From positions 248,001 to 312,000 of the forward strand of contig NZ_AZUP01000001.1 in the NCBI RefSeq assembly GCF_000527135.1: a DNA stretch of 64,000 bases. Direction: 5' to 3'. The notes beneath the pieces are model-generated. The model was not told the origin of the DNA. It worked only from the letters and a program-made list of their open reading frames with translations, and made no database searches. The first letter of the stretch is position 1; every line of letters begins with the position of its first letter. Shown piece after piece: positions 15,499 to 24,377 of this stretch. The position numbers and the translations under genes are program-made. The stretch comes from Methyloversatilis discipulorum. Its GTDB lineage: Bacteria > Pseudomonadota > Gammaproteobacteria > Burkholderiales > Rhodocyclaceae.

Positions 15499-17475
15499 AT
15501 GGTGTCATCCAATCAGGTGGCTGAACACGTCCGTTCGGTGCACGCCATCATCAGCCGCCCGCAGCGCCCGTCCGGCCATGAACTGGTGGCCCGCTCGTGG
15601 CTGCGCTGCTTCCATGAACTGGGCCTCGATCCCGCCGCCGAAGACGCGCCGCCGCCGTTGGCGCCGCAGGCCTGGCGCGAGCGCGGCGACAAGCTGGGCG
15701 AGGTGATGGACAGCGCGGTGCCGGAGATGCAGACGCTGCACCGCCAGCTCGACGATCCCAATTCCGCGCTGGTGCTGGCCGATGCCGAAGGCGTCATCGT
15801 CAGCATCGTGCGCCACCCAGGTTTCGCCCGCGAAGCGTCGCTGCGCGGTCTGGTCGAAGGTGCGCGCTGGAGCGAGGACATCCAGGGCACCAACGGCATC
15901 GGTACCGTGCTGGCCGAGCGCCACTCGCTGGTCATTTCGCGCGAGGAACATTTCTTCGCCCGCCATACCGACATGGTGTGCGCTGCCGCGCCGATCTACG
16001 ACGGCGTCGGCGAAGTCGCCGCCGTGCTGGCGGTCTGCTCGCTTGCACCCGGCGGCGCCCGCGCGCTGCGGGCGCTGGTCGAGCGCTCGGCCCGGGTGAT
16101 CGAACACCGCGCCTTCCGTTCGCGCCACGCCACCGACTACATCATCCGCTTCCATGCCCACGCCGGTCGTGTGCTGACCGCGGTCGACGGCATGCTGGCG
16201 CTGACGCCGGAAGGCGAGGTGATCGAAGCCAACCACACCGCCTTCGAGCTGCTGTCACCGGAGGGCGAGGCGCTGCTCGGGCGCGAAGTGACCGAGTTCT
16301 TCGGCCAGTCGTTGCCTGAACTGCTGTCGCGCACCTTCCGCTCGGGTTTCCATCCGCTGACGCTGTCGATGCCGCAGCACCAGACCTGGCACCTGCTGGC
16401 GCAGCAGCCGGCGCGCAACCGCGCCCAGGCCGGCACCCGCGGCACCGACTCGGCATCGGCCGCGCAGGCGCTGGCCGAACTCGACCTCGGCGACCTGCGC
16501 ATGGCCGGCAACGTGCACAGCGCGATGCGCATTCTCGACCGCGACATTCCGCTGCTCATTTCCGGCGAGACCGGTACCGGCAAGGAAGTGTTCGCGCGCG
16601 CCTTCCACGCGTCGAGCCAGCGCGCGCGCGGGCCTTTCGTCGCGATCAACTGCGCCTCGCTGCCGGAAGCGCTGATCGAATCCGAACTGTTCGGCTACAA
16701 GCAGGGCGCATTCACCGGCGCCAACCGCGACGGCCGTCGCGGCAAGGTGCTGCAGGCGGATGGCGGCACGCTTTTCCTCGACGAGATCGGCGACATGCCG
16801 CTGCAGTTGCAGGCGCGCCTGCTGCGCGTGCTCGAAGAGCGCAAGGTGACGCCGCTGGGCGGCGAGAACGCGGTGCCGGTCGATCTGCAGCTGGTGTGCG
16901 CGACGCACCGTGACCTGCGCGCCATGGTGCGCGAGGGCAGCTTCCGCGAAGACCTGTACTACCGCCTGCGCGGCATGGAAGTGACGCTGCCGGCGCTGCG
17001 CGACCGCACCGACCGCCGCGCGCTGATCGAGCGCTGTCTGAGCGAGGAAAGCGCCGGCCGGCATCCGCCGATCCGTCTGGGTCAGGCGGCGATGCAGGTG
17101 CTGGACCGCTTCCGCTGGCCGGGCAACATCCGCCAGATGCGTTACGTGCTGCGCACGCTGGTCGCCTTGTGCGATGGCCCGGAGATCACGCTGCGCGACA
17201 TGCCGTCGGAACTGATGGATGCGCCGGAGCCGATGCCCGCCGTCGCACCGGCCGCCCACCCGACCGACACGGCGGGCGAGCCCGTGCATTCGACGCCGAG
17301 CAACCTCAATCCGCTGCAGTCGGCCGAGCGCGACGCGCTGCTGTCCGAGCTGCGCCGCCACCGCTGGAACATCGCCGGACTGGCGCGCGAACTCGGCGTC
17401 AGCCGCAACACCGTCTACCGCAAGATGAAACGTCTGGACATCGACACCGACACGCAGGCCGGCGATGGCTACTGA
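15499..17475 (+). CDS. Sigma-54-dependent transcriptional activator, AcoR/GAF type
   Basis: The 658-aa activator has three parts. The N-terminal sensory region (about 1-320) includes a GAF-like DIQGTNGIGTVLAERHSLVI and an HTDMVCAAAPIYD segment. The AAA+ domain has Walker A GETGTGKE (about 355) and the sigma-54 contact loop GAFTGA (about 403). A C-terminal Fis-type HTH spans about 614-648 (LARELGVSRNTVYRKMKRLD). This layout is that of AcoR and of activators of alcohol or acetoin oxidation genes. The ATG at 15499 has an AAGGT site upstream; the frame stays open further 5' across the repeats without support. Its last 11 bases overlap dmrB. Confidence 0.88.
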   Translation: MVSSNQVAEHVRSVHAIISRPQRPSGHELVARSWLRCFHELGLDPAAEDAPPPLAPQAWRERGDKLGEVMDSAVPEMQTLHRQLDDPNSALVLADAEGVIVSIVRHPGFAREASLRGLVEGARWSEDIQGTNGIGTVLAERHSLVISREEHFFARHTDMVCAAAPIYDGVGEVAAVLAVCSLAPGGARALRALVERSARVIEHRAFRSRHATDYIIRFHAHAGRVLTAVDGMLALTPEGEVIEANHTAFELLSPEGEALLGREVTEFFGQSLPELLSRTFRSGFHPLTLSMPQHQTWHLLAQQPARNRAQAGTRGTDSASAAQALAELDLGDLRMAGNVHSAMRILDRDIPLLISGETGTGKEVFARAFHASSQRARGPFVAINCASLPEALIESELFGYKQGAFTGANRDGRRGKVLQADGGTLFLDEIGDMPLQLQARLLRVLEERKVTPLGGENAVPVDLQLVCATHRDLRAMVREGSFREDLYYRLRGMEVTLPALRDRTDRRALIERCLSEESAGRHPPIRLGQAAMQVLDRFRWPGNIRQMRYVLRTLVALCDGPEITLRDMPSELMDAPEPMPAVAPAAHPTDTAGEPVHSTPSNLNPLQSAERDALLSELRRHRWNIAGLARELGVSRNTVYRKMKRLDIDTDTQAGDGY

Positions 17476-18052
17476 TCCGCGCCTGAACGACATCCCGGAC
17501 GAAGCCGAGGTCCTGCCGGATGCGCGCATCGCCTGGGGGCTCACCGGTTCCGGCCACTTCCTGAAGGAGTCGCTGGAGTTCGCCGACACGCTCGACCGCA
17601 TCGACCTCTTCATGTCGCGTGCCGGCGAGGAAGTGCTGAACATGTACGGCTACCCGCTGGCCGACATGAAGAAGCGCTACCGCATCTTCCGCGACAGCAC
17701 GGCCAGCGCCGCGCCGGTCGGGCTGTTCTACCAGGGGCAGTACCACACGGTGGTGATCGCCCCGGCCACCTCGAACACCGTGGCCAAGTGCGCACTCGGC
17801 ATTTCCGACACGCTGGTCACCAACATCTTCGCCCAGGCCGGCAAGCTGCGCATTCCCATCATCGTGTTCGCCTGCGACAACGAGCCGGTGGTGATCACCG
17901 AATCGCCGAGCGAATGGGTGACGCTGTACCCGCGCTCGATCGACCTCGAGCACACCGGGCGCCTGGCTGGTTTCGAAGGCGTCACCGTGGTGAAGAGCGT
18001 CGAGGAACTGCAGAGCGCGCTCAGGCAGAGACTTGCGGCGGTCGGTCGTTGA
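17465..18052 (+). CDS. dmrB: Flavoprotein, dihydromethanopterin reductase DmrB-like
   Basis: The 195-aa protein belongs to the flavoprotein family that includes bacterial DmrB, which reduces dihydromethanopterin to H4MPT with FMN as cofactor. Visible are the N-terminal ARIAWGLTGSGHFLKESLEF strand-loop-helix and VVIAPATSNTVAKCALGISD, typical of this fold's flavin-binding site. H4MPT is the C1 carrier used by methylotrophs to oxidise formaldehyde. The ATG overlaps the end of the sigma-54 activator by 11 nt, and three further H4MPT-related genes follow. A close archaeoflavoprotein relative is the alternative. Confidence 0.78.
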   Translation: MATDPRLNDIPDEAEVLPDARIAWGLTGSGHFLKESLEFADTLDRIDLFMSRAGEEVLNMYGYPLADMKKRYRIFRDSTASAAPVGLFYQGQYHTVVIAPATSNTVAKCALGISDTLVTNIFAQAGKLRIPIIVFACDNEPVVITESPSEWVTLYPRSIDLEHTGRLAGFEGVTVVKSVEELQSALRQRLAAVGR

Positions 18053-18090
18053 TCGCGCGATCGACGACCCGCTGAGCGACGAACTCCGGC

Positions 18091-19551
18091 ATGCCTGAAC
18101 AAGACGTCCGCGCCGAACGCATCCTCTTCCTGACCGGGCATCTGGCGCTGAAGAGCCTGCAGCGCATCCTCGACGACATGCAGCCGTTGCCCTTCGAGGC
18201 GCGCGCGCTCGACGTCGGCATCAACGTCGCAGGGCTGATGACGGCCGAGCTGATCCGCCGCCGCGTGCCGGTGCCGGTCGACGCCGACCGCATCATCGTG
18301 CCCGGCCGCTGCCGCGGCGACCTCGACGCGCTGTCGCAGCACTACGGCGTGCCGGTGCAGCGCGGGCCGGACGAAGTGAAGGATCTGCCCCAGCACTTCG
18401 GCCGCAAGGCGAAGAAGCGCGAACTGACGCAGCACGACGTGCTCATCTTCGCCGAAATCGTCGATGCGCCGCGGGTCGACATCGACACCGTGCTCGCCAC
18501 CGCGCGCCGCTACCGCCGCGACGGCGCCGACGTGATCGACATCGGCTGCCTGCCGGACACGCCCTTTCCGCACATGGAGGACTGCATCCGCGCCTTGAAG
18601 GCCGAGGGCTTCCAGGTGAGCATCGATTCGCTCAACACCGACGATCTGCTGCGCGGCGCCTACGCCGGTGCCGACTACCTGCTGAGCCTGAAGAAGAGCA
18701 CGCTGTGGGTGGCTGACGAGGTCGATGCCATTCCGGTGCTGATACCGGATACGCCAGGTGACCTCGATTCTCTGCGCGAAGCGGTGGACATCATGACGGC
18801 GCGCGGCCTGCCCTTCTACGCCGACCCCATCGTCGAGCCCATACACTTCGGTTTCACCGCGTCCATCGTGCGCTACCACGACCTGCGGCGCAGCCATCCG
18901 GACATTCCGGTCATGATGGGCGTGGGCAACCTGACCGAACTGACCGACGCCGATACCAGCGGCATCAACGCGCTGCTGTTCGGCATCATTTCAGAGCTGC
19001 GCATCGGTGCCGTGCTGGCCACCGAAGTGAGTCCGCACGCGCGTCGTGCGGTGAAGGAAGCCGACATCGCACGGCGCGTCATGTTCGCCGCGCGCGAGGA
19101 CAACGCGCTGCCGCGCGACTATTCCGACGATCTGATGACGACGCATCAGCGCCGCCCTTTTCCCGACACACCTCAGGAAATCGCCGAGATCGCCGCCACC
19201 GTGCGCGACCCGAACTTCCGCATCCAGGTGAGCGAGCAGGGCATCCACATCTACAACCGCGACGGGCTTCAGGTGCACACCGATCCGTTCGCGCTCTATC
19301 CCGGGCTCAATGTTGCGGAGGACGGCGCCCACGCCTTCTACCTCGGCGTCGAGCTGGCGCGCGCGCAGATCGCCTGGCAGCTCGGCCGCCGCTACGCGCA
19401 GGACGAAGAACTGCAGTGGGGCGCCGCGGTCGAGAAGAAGGAGCAGGATCTGATGGCGCACTGCGCGCCCGGCACCACGCTGCAGCGCAAGACCAAGCGC
19501 AAGGCGGCGGACGCGCCGCCGCCGGCCGACGACACACAGGACCAAGCATGA
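18091..19551 (+). CDS. DUF6513 / dihydropteroate-synthase-related protein of H4MPT biosynthesis
   Basis: The 486-aa protein has a pterin-binding TIM-barrel part resembling dihydropteroate synthase: DGADVIDIGCLPDTPFPHME, then FQVSIDSLNTDDLLRGAYAG and IPVMMGVGNLTELTDADTSG. An N-terminal extension (ILFLTGHLALKSLQRILDDM) and a C-terminal tail (to residue 486, Lys/Ala/Pro-rich at the end) surround it. Homologues are standard members of H4MPT clusters in methylotrophs, and the archaeal relatives act on methanopterin precursors. The exact reaction is not known to me. It begins 38 bp after dmrB and overlaps the next gene by 4 nt. Confidence 0.8.
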   Translation: MPEQDVRAERILFLTGHLALKSLQRILDDMQPLPFEARALDVGINVAGLMTAELIRRRVPVPVDADRIIVPGRCRGDLDALSQHYGVPVQRGPDEVKDLPQHFGRKAKKRELTQHDVLIFAEIVDAPRVDIDTVLATARRYRRDGADVIDIGCLPDTPFPHMEDCIRALKAEGFQVSIDSLNTDDLLRGAYAGADYLLSLKKSTLWVADEVDAIPVLIPDTPGDLDSLREAVDIMTARGLPFYADPIVEPIHFGFTASIVRYHDLRRSHPDIPVMMGVGNLTELTDADTSGINALLFGIISELRIGAVLATEVSPHARRAVKEADIARRVMFAAREDNALPRDYSDDLMTTHQRRPFPDTPQEIAEIAATVRDPNFRIQVSEQGIHIYNRDGLQVHTDPFALYPGLNVAEDGAHAFYLGVELARAQIAWQLGRRYAQDEELQWGAAVEKKEQDLMAHCAPGTTLQRKTKRKAADAPPPADDTQDQA

Positions 19552-20111
19552 TCTGGGAAACCATACTGACCACCGTGGACGTGCAGGGCCGCACCCACAT
19601 CACGCCGCTGGGCGTGCGCGAGGAACGCGGGCTGACCGTGCTCGCGCCCTTCCGCCCTTCGGGCACGCTGGACAATGTGCTGGCCACCCGTATCGCAGTG
19701 GTGAATTTCACCGATGACGTGCGCGTGTTCGCCGGCGCGCTGACCGGTCGCCGCGACTGGCCGGTGCAGGCGGCCGAGAAGATTGGCTGCGCGCGCCTCG
19801 TGAATACGCTGGCTCACCGCGAGCTCGAACTGGTCGAGGTCGAAGAGGACGCGGTGCGGCCGCGCCTGTTCTGCCGCACCGTGCACGAAGAAAGCCACGG
19901 CGCTTTCCCCGGCTTCAACCGCGCGCGTTCCGCGGTGATCGAGGCGGCCATCCTGGTGAGCAGGCTGCACATGCTGCCGATCGACAAGATCGACGCCGAG
20001 CTGGCTTACCTGAAGATCGCCATCGACAAGACCGCCGGCCCGGCCGAGCTCGAAGCCTGGGGCTGGCTGGTCGAACGCATAGCCGCGCATCGCGCCGGAG
20101 CGCAGGCGTGA
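19548..20111 (+). CDS. DUF447 family protein of the H4MPT cluster
   Basis: The 187-aa protein starts at the ATG that overlaps the upstream stop (ATGA). It has the DUF447 pattern (WETILTTVDVQGRTHITPLG, later FPGFNRARSAVIEAAILVSR), a split-barrel flavin-reductase-like fold. DUF447 genes travel with H4MPT biosynthesis genes in archaea and methylotrophic bacteria; the reaction is not established. It overlaps mfnB by 4 nt (GTGA), so the four genes are tightly coupled. Confidence 0.82.
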   Translation: MIWETILTTVDVQGRTHITPLGVREERGLTVLAPFRPSGTLDNVLATRIAVVNFTDDVRVFAGALTGRRDWPVQAAEKIGCARLVNTLAHRELELVEVEEDAVRPRLFCRTVHEESHGAFPGFNRARSAVIEAAILVSRLHMLPIDKIDAELAYLKIAIDKTAGPAELEAWGWLVERIAAHRAGAQA

Positions 20112-20824
20112 TCCGCATGCTGGCCAGCGTGCGCGACCTCGACGAGGCGCGCATCGTGTTCGACGCCGGGGTCGACCTGATCGACCTCAAGCAGCCGGCC
20201 GATGGCGCGCTCGGCGCGCTGCCGCCCGCGGTGATCCGCGACGTCGTCGCCTTCGTCGCCGGACGTGTGCTCACCAGCGCGACTGCCGGCAATATCGAGC
20301 CGGATGCGCAGGCCGTTCAGGCCGCGATGGCGATCATTGCCGCGACTGGCGTCGATTACGTCAAGGCGGGCCTGTTCCCTGCGAGCTGGCAGCAAGGCGG
20401 TCGCGACTACGCGGCGGTGCATGCCTGCCTCAGCGGCCTGACGCCGCTGGCGGGAACGCGGCGCATCGCGGTCATGTTCGCCGATCTCGCACCGCCGCTG
20501 GATCTGGTCGATGCGGTGGCTGATGCCGGTTTCGACGGCGTCATGGTCGATACCGCGCTGAAGACCGGCCACAGCCTGCCGGATGTCGCCGGCAGCGACT
20601 GGCTCGCCGCCTTCGTCGAGCGCACCCGAGCGCGCGGGCTGCTGTGCGGGCTGGCGGGTTCGTTGCGGCTCTCGCACATCGACTCGTTGGTGCCGCTCGG
20701 GGCGGACTATCTCGGCTTCCGCGGTGCGCTATGCGCCGGGCAGGCACGTGCGCAGCGGCTGGAGGCCGATGCCGTCCGTCGGGTGAGCGAAGCCTTGCGT
20801 GTCGCACAGGGCGAGACCGTCTGA
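20108..20824 (+). CDS. mfnB: (5-formylfuran-3-yl)methyl phosphate synthase
   Basis: MfnB condenses two glyceraldehyde-3-phosphate molecules to the furan precursor of methanofuran, the C1 carrier that works with H4MPT. The 238-aa product (GTG start) shows the DUF556 signature: MLASVRDLDEARIVFDAGVD, then IDLKQPADGALGALP with the likely catalytic Lys, GVDYVKAGLF, and a C-terminal GADYLGFRGALC. It closes the cofactor block of the operon. Confidence 0.9.
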   Translation: MIRMLASVRDLDEARIVFDAGVDLIDLKQPADGALGALPPAVIRDVVAFVAGRVLTSATAGNIEPDAQAVQAAMAIIAATGVDYVKAGLFPASWQQGGRDYAAVHACLSGLTPLAGTRRIAVMFADLAPPLDLVDAVADAGFDGVMVDTALKTGHSLPDVAGSDWLAAFVERTRARGLLCGLAGSLRLSHIDSLVPLGADYLGFRGALCAGQARAQRLEADAVRRVSEALRVAQGETV

Positions 20825-20834
20825 GGCGGGGCCG

Positions 20835-21464
20835 ATGATTCCGCTGCAGGAACTGCTGCTGTTCATCACCGCGTCCGCGGTCCTCGCGATCGCGCCCGGA
20901 CCGGACAACCTGTTCGTGCTGACGCAATCGGCCCTGCAGGGCGCGCGCGCCGGGGTGTGCGTCACCCTGGGACTGTGCACCGGGCTGCTCGTGCATATCG
21001 GTGCGGTGGTGCTGGGCGTTGCGGCCTTCGTTCAGTCCTCGGCCGCGGCGTTCACCGTGCTCAAGCTCGTGGGCGCCTTCTATCTGCTGTATCTCGCCTG
21101 GCATGCGTTCCGTGCCGGGCGCGTGCCGCTGACGGTGGCGGACCGTCCGCCCGTCTACGGCGCTCTGGCCCTGTATGTGCGTGGCGTGCTGATGAACGTG
21201 AGCAATCCGAAGGTGGCGATCTTCTTTCTTGCCTTCCTGCCTCAGTTCGCCGACCCGTCGCGCGGTGCGATGCCGGCGCAGATCGTGGTGCTCGGGGTGA
21301 GTTTCCTGTTGACCGCGCTGTGCATCTTCGCGCTCGTCGCCTGGACGGCCGGGCGCCTCGGCCGCCGCCTGCAGCGGTCGGCGGGGGCTCAGCGGTGGAT
21401 GAACCGGCTGGTCGGAACGACGTTCGCGGCGTTGGCCGTCCGGCTGCTGGTCAGCCGGCCATAA
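20835..21464 (+). CDS. LysE/RhtB-family exporter
   Basis: The 209-aa inner-membrane protein has about six hydrophobic segments and the LysE family N-terminus (FITASAVLAIAPGPDNLFVL), plus the later YLLYLAWHAFRAG and NVSNPKVAIFFLAFLPQF. These proteins export amino acids or related small molecules. The ATG at 20835 is chosen because it lies 10 bp after the mfnB stop; the frame is open a little further upstream. The substrate is unknown, and its place at the end of an H4MPT operon may be incidental. Confidence 0.88.
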   Translation: MIPLQELLLFITASAVLAIAPGPDNLFVLTQSALQGARAGVCVTLGLCTGLLVHIGAVVLGVAAFVQSSAAAFTVLKLVGAFYLLYLAWHAFRAGRVPLTVADRPPVYGALALYVRGVLMNVSNPKVAIFFLAFLPQFADPSRGAMPAQIVVLGVSFLLTALCIFALVAWTAGRLGRRLQRSAGAQRWMNRLVGTTFAALAVRLLVSRP

Positions 21465-21541
21465 CCCGGGCACGGACGGTACCGCCAACCCGCGGTCGGG
21501 AGACCGGCGCCGCAGAGCGAGTTCGCCCCTATCCATGTATC

Positions 21542-21737
21542 GGAGGTCGGCTCTGCATGGCCGACCCGTGTCGCAGGGGCAGCGCATGCGCTGCTAAACC
21601 CCTTGTGTGGGAGGTCGGCTTTGCACAGCCGACCCGTGTCGCAGGGGCGACGCATGCGTCGCTAAACCCCTTATGTGGGAGGTCGGCCCTGCATGGCCGA
21701 CCAGTGTCGCCGGAGCGACGCAGTGCGTCGCTTTTAT
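21542..21737. repeat. Three tandem copies of a 68-bp hairpin repeat
   Basis: GGAGGTCGG recurs at 21542, 21610 and 21678, exactly 68 bp apart. Each unit has two hairpins: one of the GGTCGGCTTTGCACAGCCGA type and the palindrome GCGACGCATGCGTCGC (first copy AGCGCATGCGCT). Copies 1 and 2 end in CTAAACCCCTT; copy 3 is cut short and runs into the TAA of the convergent response-regulator gene. The array fills the gap between two convergent operons and could terminate both. Confidence 0.88.
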
Positions 21738-23113
21738 CCGGCGACACCCCACTGCGCGCATTTGCGTTCTATGGTTTTGCGGGACACGCCGAGCTGGCGG
21801 GCGGCTTCGGATTTGTTGCCGCCGCAGGCGGCGAGTACGTCGAGGATGTGCTTGCGCTCGACATCTTCCAGCGCGGCAGCCGGCTCGGCGGAGCGCGGCG
21901 GGGTGAGGGTGCCGAAGGCGTCTGTGGGGAAGTAGCCGAGGATGAGGGCGCGTTCGACCAGGTTGCGCAGTTCGCGGATATTGCCCGGCCAGTCGTGCGT
22001 GGCCATGCGGGCGGTGGTGTCGCGGTCAAGCGGAATGGGCGCGACGCCGAGCCGTGACGACAGCTGTGCCATGAAGTGGGCGACCAGCAGCTTCACGTCC
22101 TCGCGCCGCTCGCGCAACGGCGGGATGGTGACGCGCACGACGTCGAGCCGGTAGAACAGGTCCTGACGGAAGCGGCCGGCGCGTACTTCGGTCGCGAGGT
22201 CACGGTTGGTCGCCGCGACGACGCGGATGTCCACCGGCACTTCGCGCGTGGAGCCGACCGGGCGGATCATGCGGTCTTCGAGCACGCGCAGCAGCTTGGT
22301 CTGCATCGCCGCCGGCAGTTCGGAAATCTCGTCGAGGAAAAGCGTACCGCCCTGGGCGTAGAACAGCAGGCCGGGGTTGTTGTCCTGCGCGCCGGTGAAA
22401 GCGCCTTTCACGTGGCCGAACAGTTCGGATTCGATCAGTTCGGCGCTGATGGCGCCGCAGTTGACCGGCACGAAGGGCGCAGCGGCACGCGGGCTCATCT
22501 GGTGCAGCGCGCGTGCGGCGACTTCCTTGCCGACGCCGGATTCGCCGGTCAGCAGCACGGTGCTCGGCATCGCGGCGGCGCGGCGCAGCACGCTGGCCAG
22601 TTCGCGTACCGGCTGCGATTCACCCACCATGCCCTCGACGCCCTCGGTCTGACGCGCGATCTCCCGGCGCAGCACGTAGTTCTCGCGCAGCAGGCCGGCG
22701 CGGTCGAAACAGCGGTCGACCGCATTCATCATCTGGTCGATGCGGAAAGGCTTGAGGATGAAGTCGGAAGCGCCGGCGCGCAGCGCGTTGATCGCGGTTT
22801 CGATGTCGGCGAAGGCGGTGATCAGGATGACGTCGCACTGCTGACCCTGTTCGCGCAGCTCGTTCAGCCATTCGAGACCGCTGCGGCCGGGCAGCGAAAT
22901 GTCGAGGATGATGAGGTCGAAGTGCAGACGGGCGAACAGCTGCTGAGCGTGTTCGACGCTGCCCGCCGTTTCGACCAGACCGCAGCGCGAGCCCAGAGCG
23001 CGGCTGATGAAGCTGCGCATGCCTTCTTCGTCATCGACCACCAGCACCGAATACTGCTGCCAGTCGCGCTCGCCGTCGCGGGGGGCGACCGAAGGCACGC
23101 GTGCGGCGTTCAT
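21734..23113 (-). CDS. NtrC-family sigma-54 response regulator (orphan)
   Basis: The 459-aa protein has a receiver domain (about 25-140; [20 protein letters not shown], phospho-Asp in [13 protein letters not shown], Lys in FILKPFR). An AAA+ domain follows with GESGVGKE and GAFTGAQ, then a short C-terminal Fis HTH ([20 protein letters not shown]). It therefore activates sigma-54 promoters when phosphorylated. The ATG at 23113 overlaps the stop of the universal stress protein gene; the frame extends upstream but only over that gene. No sensor kinase is nearby. The RNA ends in the 68-bp repeat array. Confidence 0.9.
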   Translation of the reverse strand: MNAARVPSVAPRDGERDWQQYSVLVVDDEEGMRSFISRALGSRCGLVETAGSVEHAQQLFARLHFDLIILDISLPGRSGLEWLNELREQGQQCDVILITAFADIETAINALRAGASDFILKPFRIDQMMNAVDRCFDRAGLLRENYVLRREIARQTEGVEGMVGESQPVRELASVLRRAAAMPSTVLLTGESGVGKEVAARALHQMSPRAAAPFVPVNCGAISAELIESELFGHVKGAFTGAQDNNPGLLFYAQGGTLFLDEISELPAAMQTKLLRVLEDRMIRPVGSTREVPVDIRVVAATNRDLATEVRAGRFRQDLFYRLDVVRVTIPPLRERREDVKLLVAHFMAQLSSRLGVAPIPLDRDTTARMATHDWPGNIRELRNLVERALILGYFPTDAFGTLTPPRSAEPAAALEDVERKHILDVLAACGGNKSEAARQLGVSRKTIERKCAQWGVAG

Positions 23114-23550
23114 GCCGATGGCTGCACCACGATCAGGATGTTGCACGGCGCTTCCTCGACCAGCGAGGCGCCGACCGAGCCTTTCCACCAGCGCTCCAGG
23201 CGTGATGCGTGGTGGGTGTGGCCGATCACGATCAGGTCGACGTGCAGTTCGCGCGCGAGGCGGCTGATTTCACGCACGGCGTCGCCGGTGACCAGGTGTC
23301 CTTCGGCAGTGACGCCGCGCGCCTTCAGCTGGTCAAGCCCTTCCTTCAGCACCTCGGCGAAACGCTCGTTCTCTTCCTCCTGCGGCACGTCGGCGACGAA
23401 GCCTTCGGCCACGAACAGCGTCGCCGCGATCGGCGCGACGGCCAGCAGATGGATTTCGGCGTGCAGCAGGTCGTTGATGTCGGCGCATTCGAGCAGCGCG
23501 CGGCGACCCGATTCGGAACCGTCGTAGGCGAGCAATACCTTGCTGTACAT
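23110..23550 (-). CDS. Universal stress protein, UspA family
   Basis: The 146-aa protein fits a single Usp domain: SKVLLAYDGSESGRRALLEC at the N-terminus, and the C-terminal DLIVIGHTHHASRLERWWKG then GSVGASLVEEAPCNILIV. The G-2x-G-9x-G(S/T) ATP-binding pattern appears altered here (GHTHHASRLERWWKGSVGAS). Start ATG 23550 has GGAGAA upstream on the minus strand. Its stop overlaps the response-regulator start by 4 nt, so the two are an operon, possibly linking stress signalling to sigma-54 control. Confidence 0.88.
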   Translation of the reverse strand: MYSKVLLAYDGSESGRRALLECADINDLLHAEIHLLAVAPIAATLFVAEGFVADVPQEEENERFAEVLKEGLDQLKARGVTAEGHLVTGDAVREISRLARELHVDLIVIGHTHHASRLERWWKGSVGASLVEEAPCNILIVVQPSA

Positions 23551-23582
23551 GAACGTTCTCCTGCTGTGTCGAAAGTCTATGC

Positions 23583-24377
23583 CTACCAGAGCTTCCACCA
23601 GGGATCGTCCTCACCCGGCCGCTTGAAGCCGCGCGCGAGGAAGTCGCTCTGCGGGTAGTTCTTCATCATGACGCGCTGGGCGTCGTCGCGCAGGTCGGTC
23701 AGGCCCAGCGATTCGTAGGCGACCATCAGGATATACAGTGCCTCTTCGACCGCCGGCGACTGCTGATAGTTGCTGACCGCGAACTGCGCGCGATTGGCTG
23801 CCGCGAGGTAGGCGCCGCGCTTGATGTAGTAGCGCGCCACGTGCACTTCGTGCGCCGCCAGCGAATTGACCAGGTAGTTCATGCGTATGGTCGCGTCCGG
23901 CGTGTACTTGCTTTCCGGATAACGCGTCACCAGTTCCTTCAACGCATCGAAGGAATCACGCAGACCCTTGGGATCGCGTTCCGTCATGTCCTGGCGCGAC
24001 AGCACGCTCATCACGCCGAGGTCCTCGTTGAAATGGACGAGGCCACGCAGGTAGTACACGTAGTCGACGTTGGGATGATTCGGGTGAAGCCGGATGAAGC
24101 GGTCGCAGGCGGCGACGGCCTGTACGCGCTCGCCCTGGCGGTAATAGGCGTAGGCAACTTCGATCTGCGCCTGCTGCGCATAGCGGCCGTAAGGGAATTT
24201 GGCTTCCAGCTTCTCGTACAGCTTGATCGCCTGTTCGTACGAGCCTTCGCCCATCAACTCCTTCGCCTCGGTATAGAGGCGCTGGGCGGACCAGTTGGCG
24301 GTTTCGTCGATCTTATCGGGAAGGAGCCCGCACCCGGCGGCCAGAGCCACCCACAGTATCGCTACACTACGCCACAT
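23583..24377 (-). CDS. bamD: Outer-membrane assembly lipoprotein BamD
   Basis: BamD is the essential TPR lipoprotein of the BAM complex that inserts beta-barrel proteins. The 264-aa product has a short lipoprotein signal (MWRSVAILWVALAAGC; lipobox LAAGC, Cys16) and TPR helices of the BamD type (AKELMGEGSYEQAIKLYEKL, then KFPYGRYAQQAQIEVAYAYY and RFIRLHPNHPNVDYVYYLRG). No other start is available upstream before a stop. The start codon overlaps that of rluD on the opposite strand (CATG). Confidence 0.96.
   Translation of the reverse strand: MWRSVAILWVALAAGCGLLPDKIDETANWSAQRLYTEAKELMGEGSYEQAIKLYEKLEAKFPYGRYAQQAQIEVAYAYYRQGERVQAVAACDRFIRLHPNHPNVDYVYYLRGLVHFNEDLGVMSVLSRQDMTERDPKGLRDSFDALKELVTRYPESKYTPDATIRMNYLVNSLAAHEVHVARYYIKRGAYLAAANRAQFAVSNYQQSPAVEEALYILMVAYESLGLTDLRDDAQRVMMKNYPQSDFLARGFKRPGEDDPWWKLW

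Noticed and set aside
21542..21737. The 68-bp repeats as a possible CRISPR array
   Set aside because: The whole unit, including the would-be spacer, is repeated; there are no unique spacers and no cas genes.
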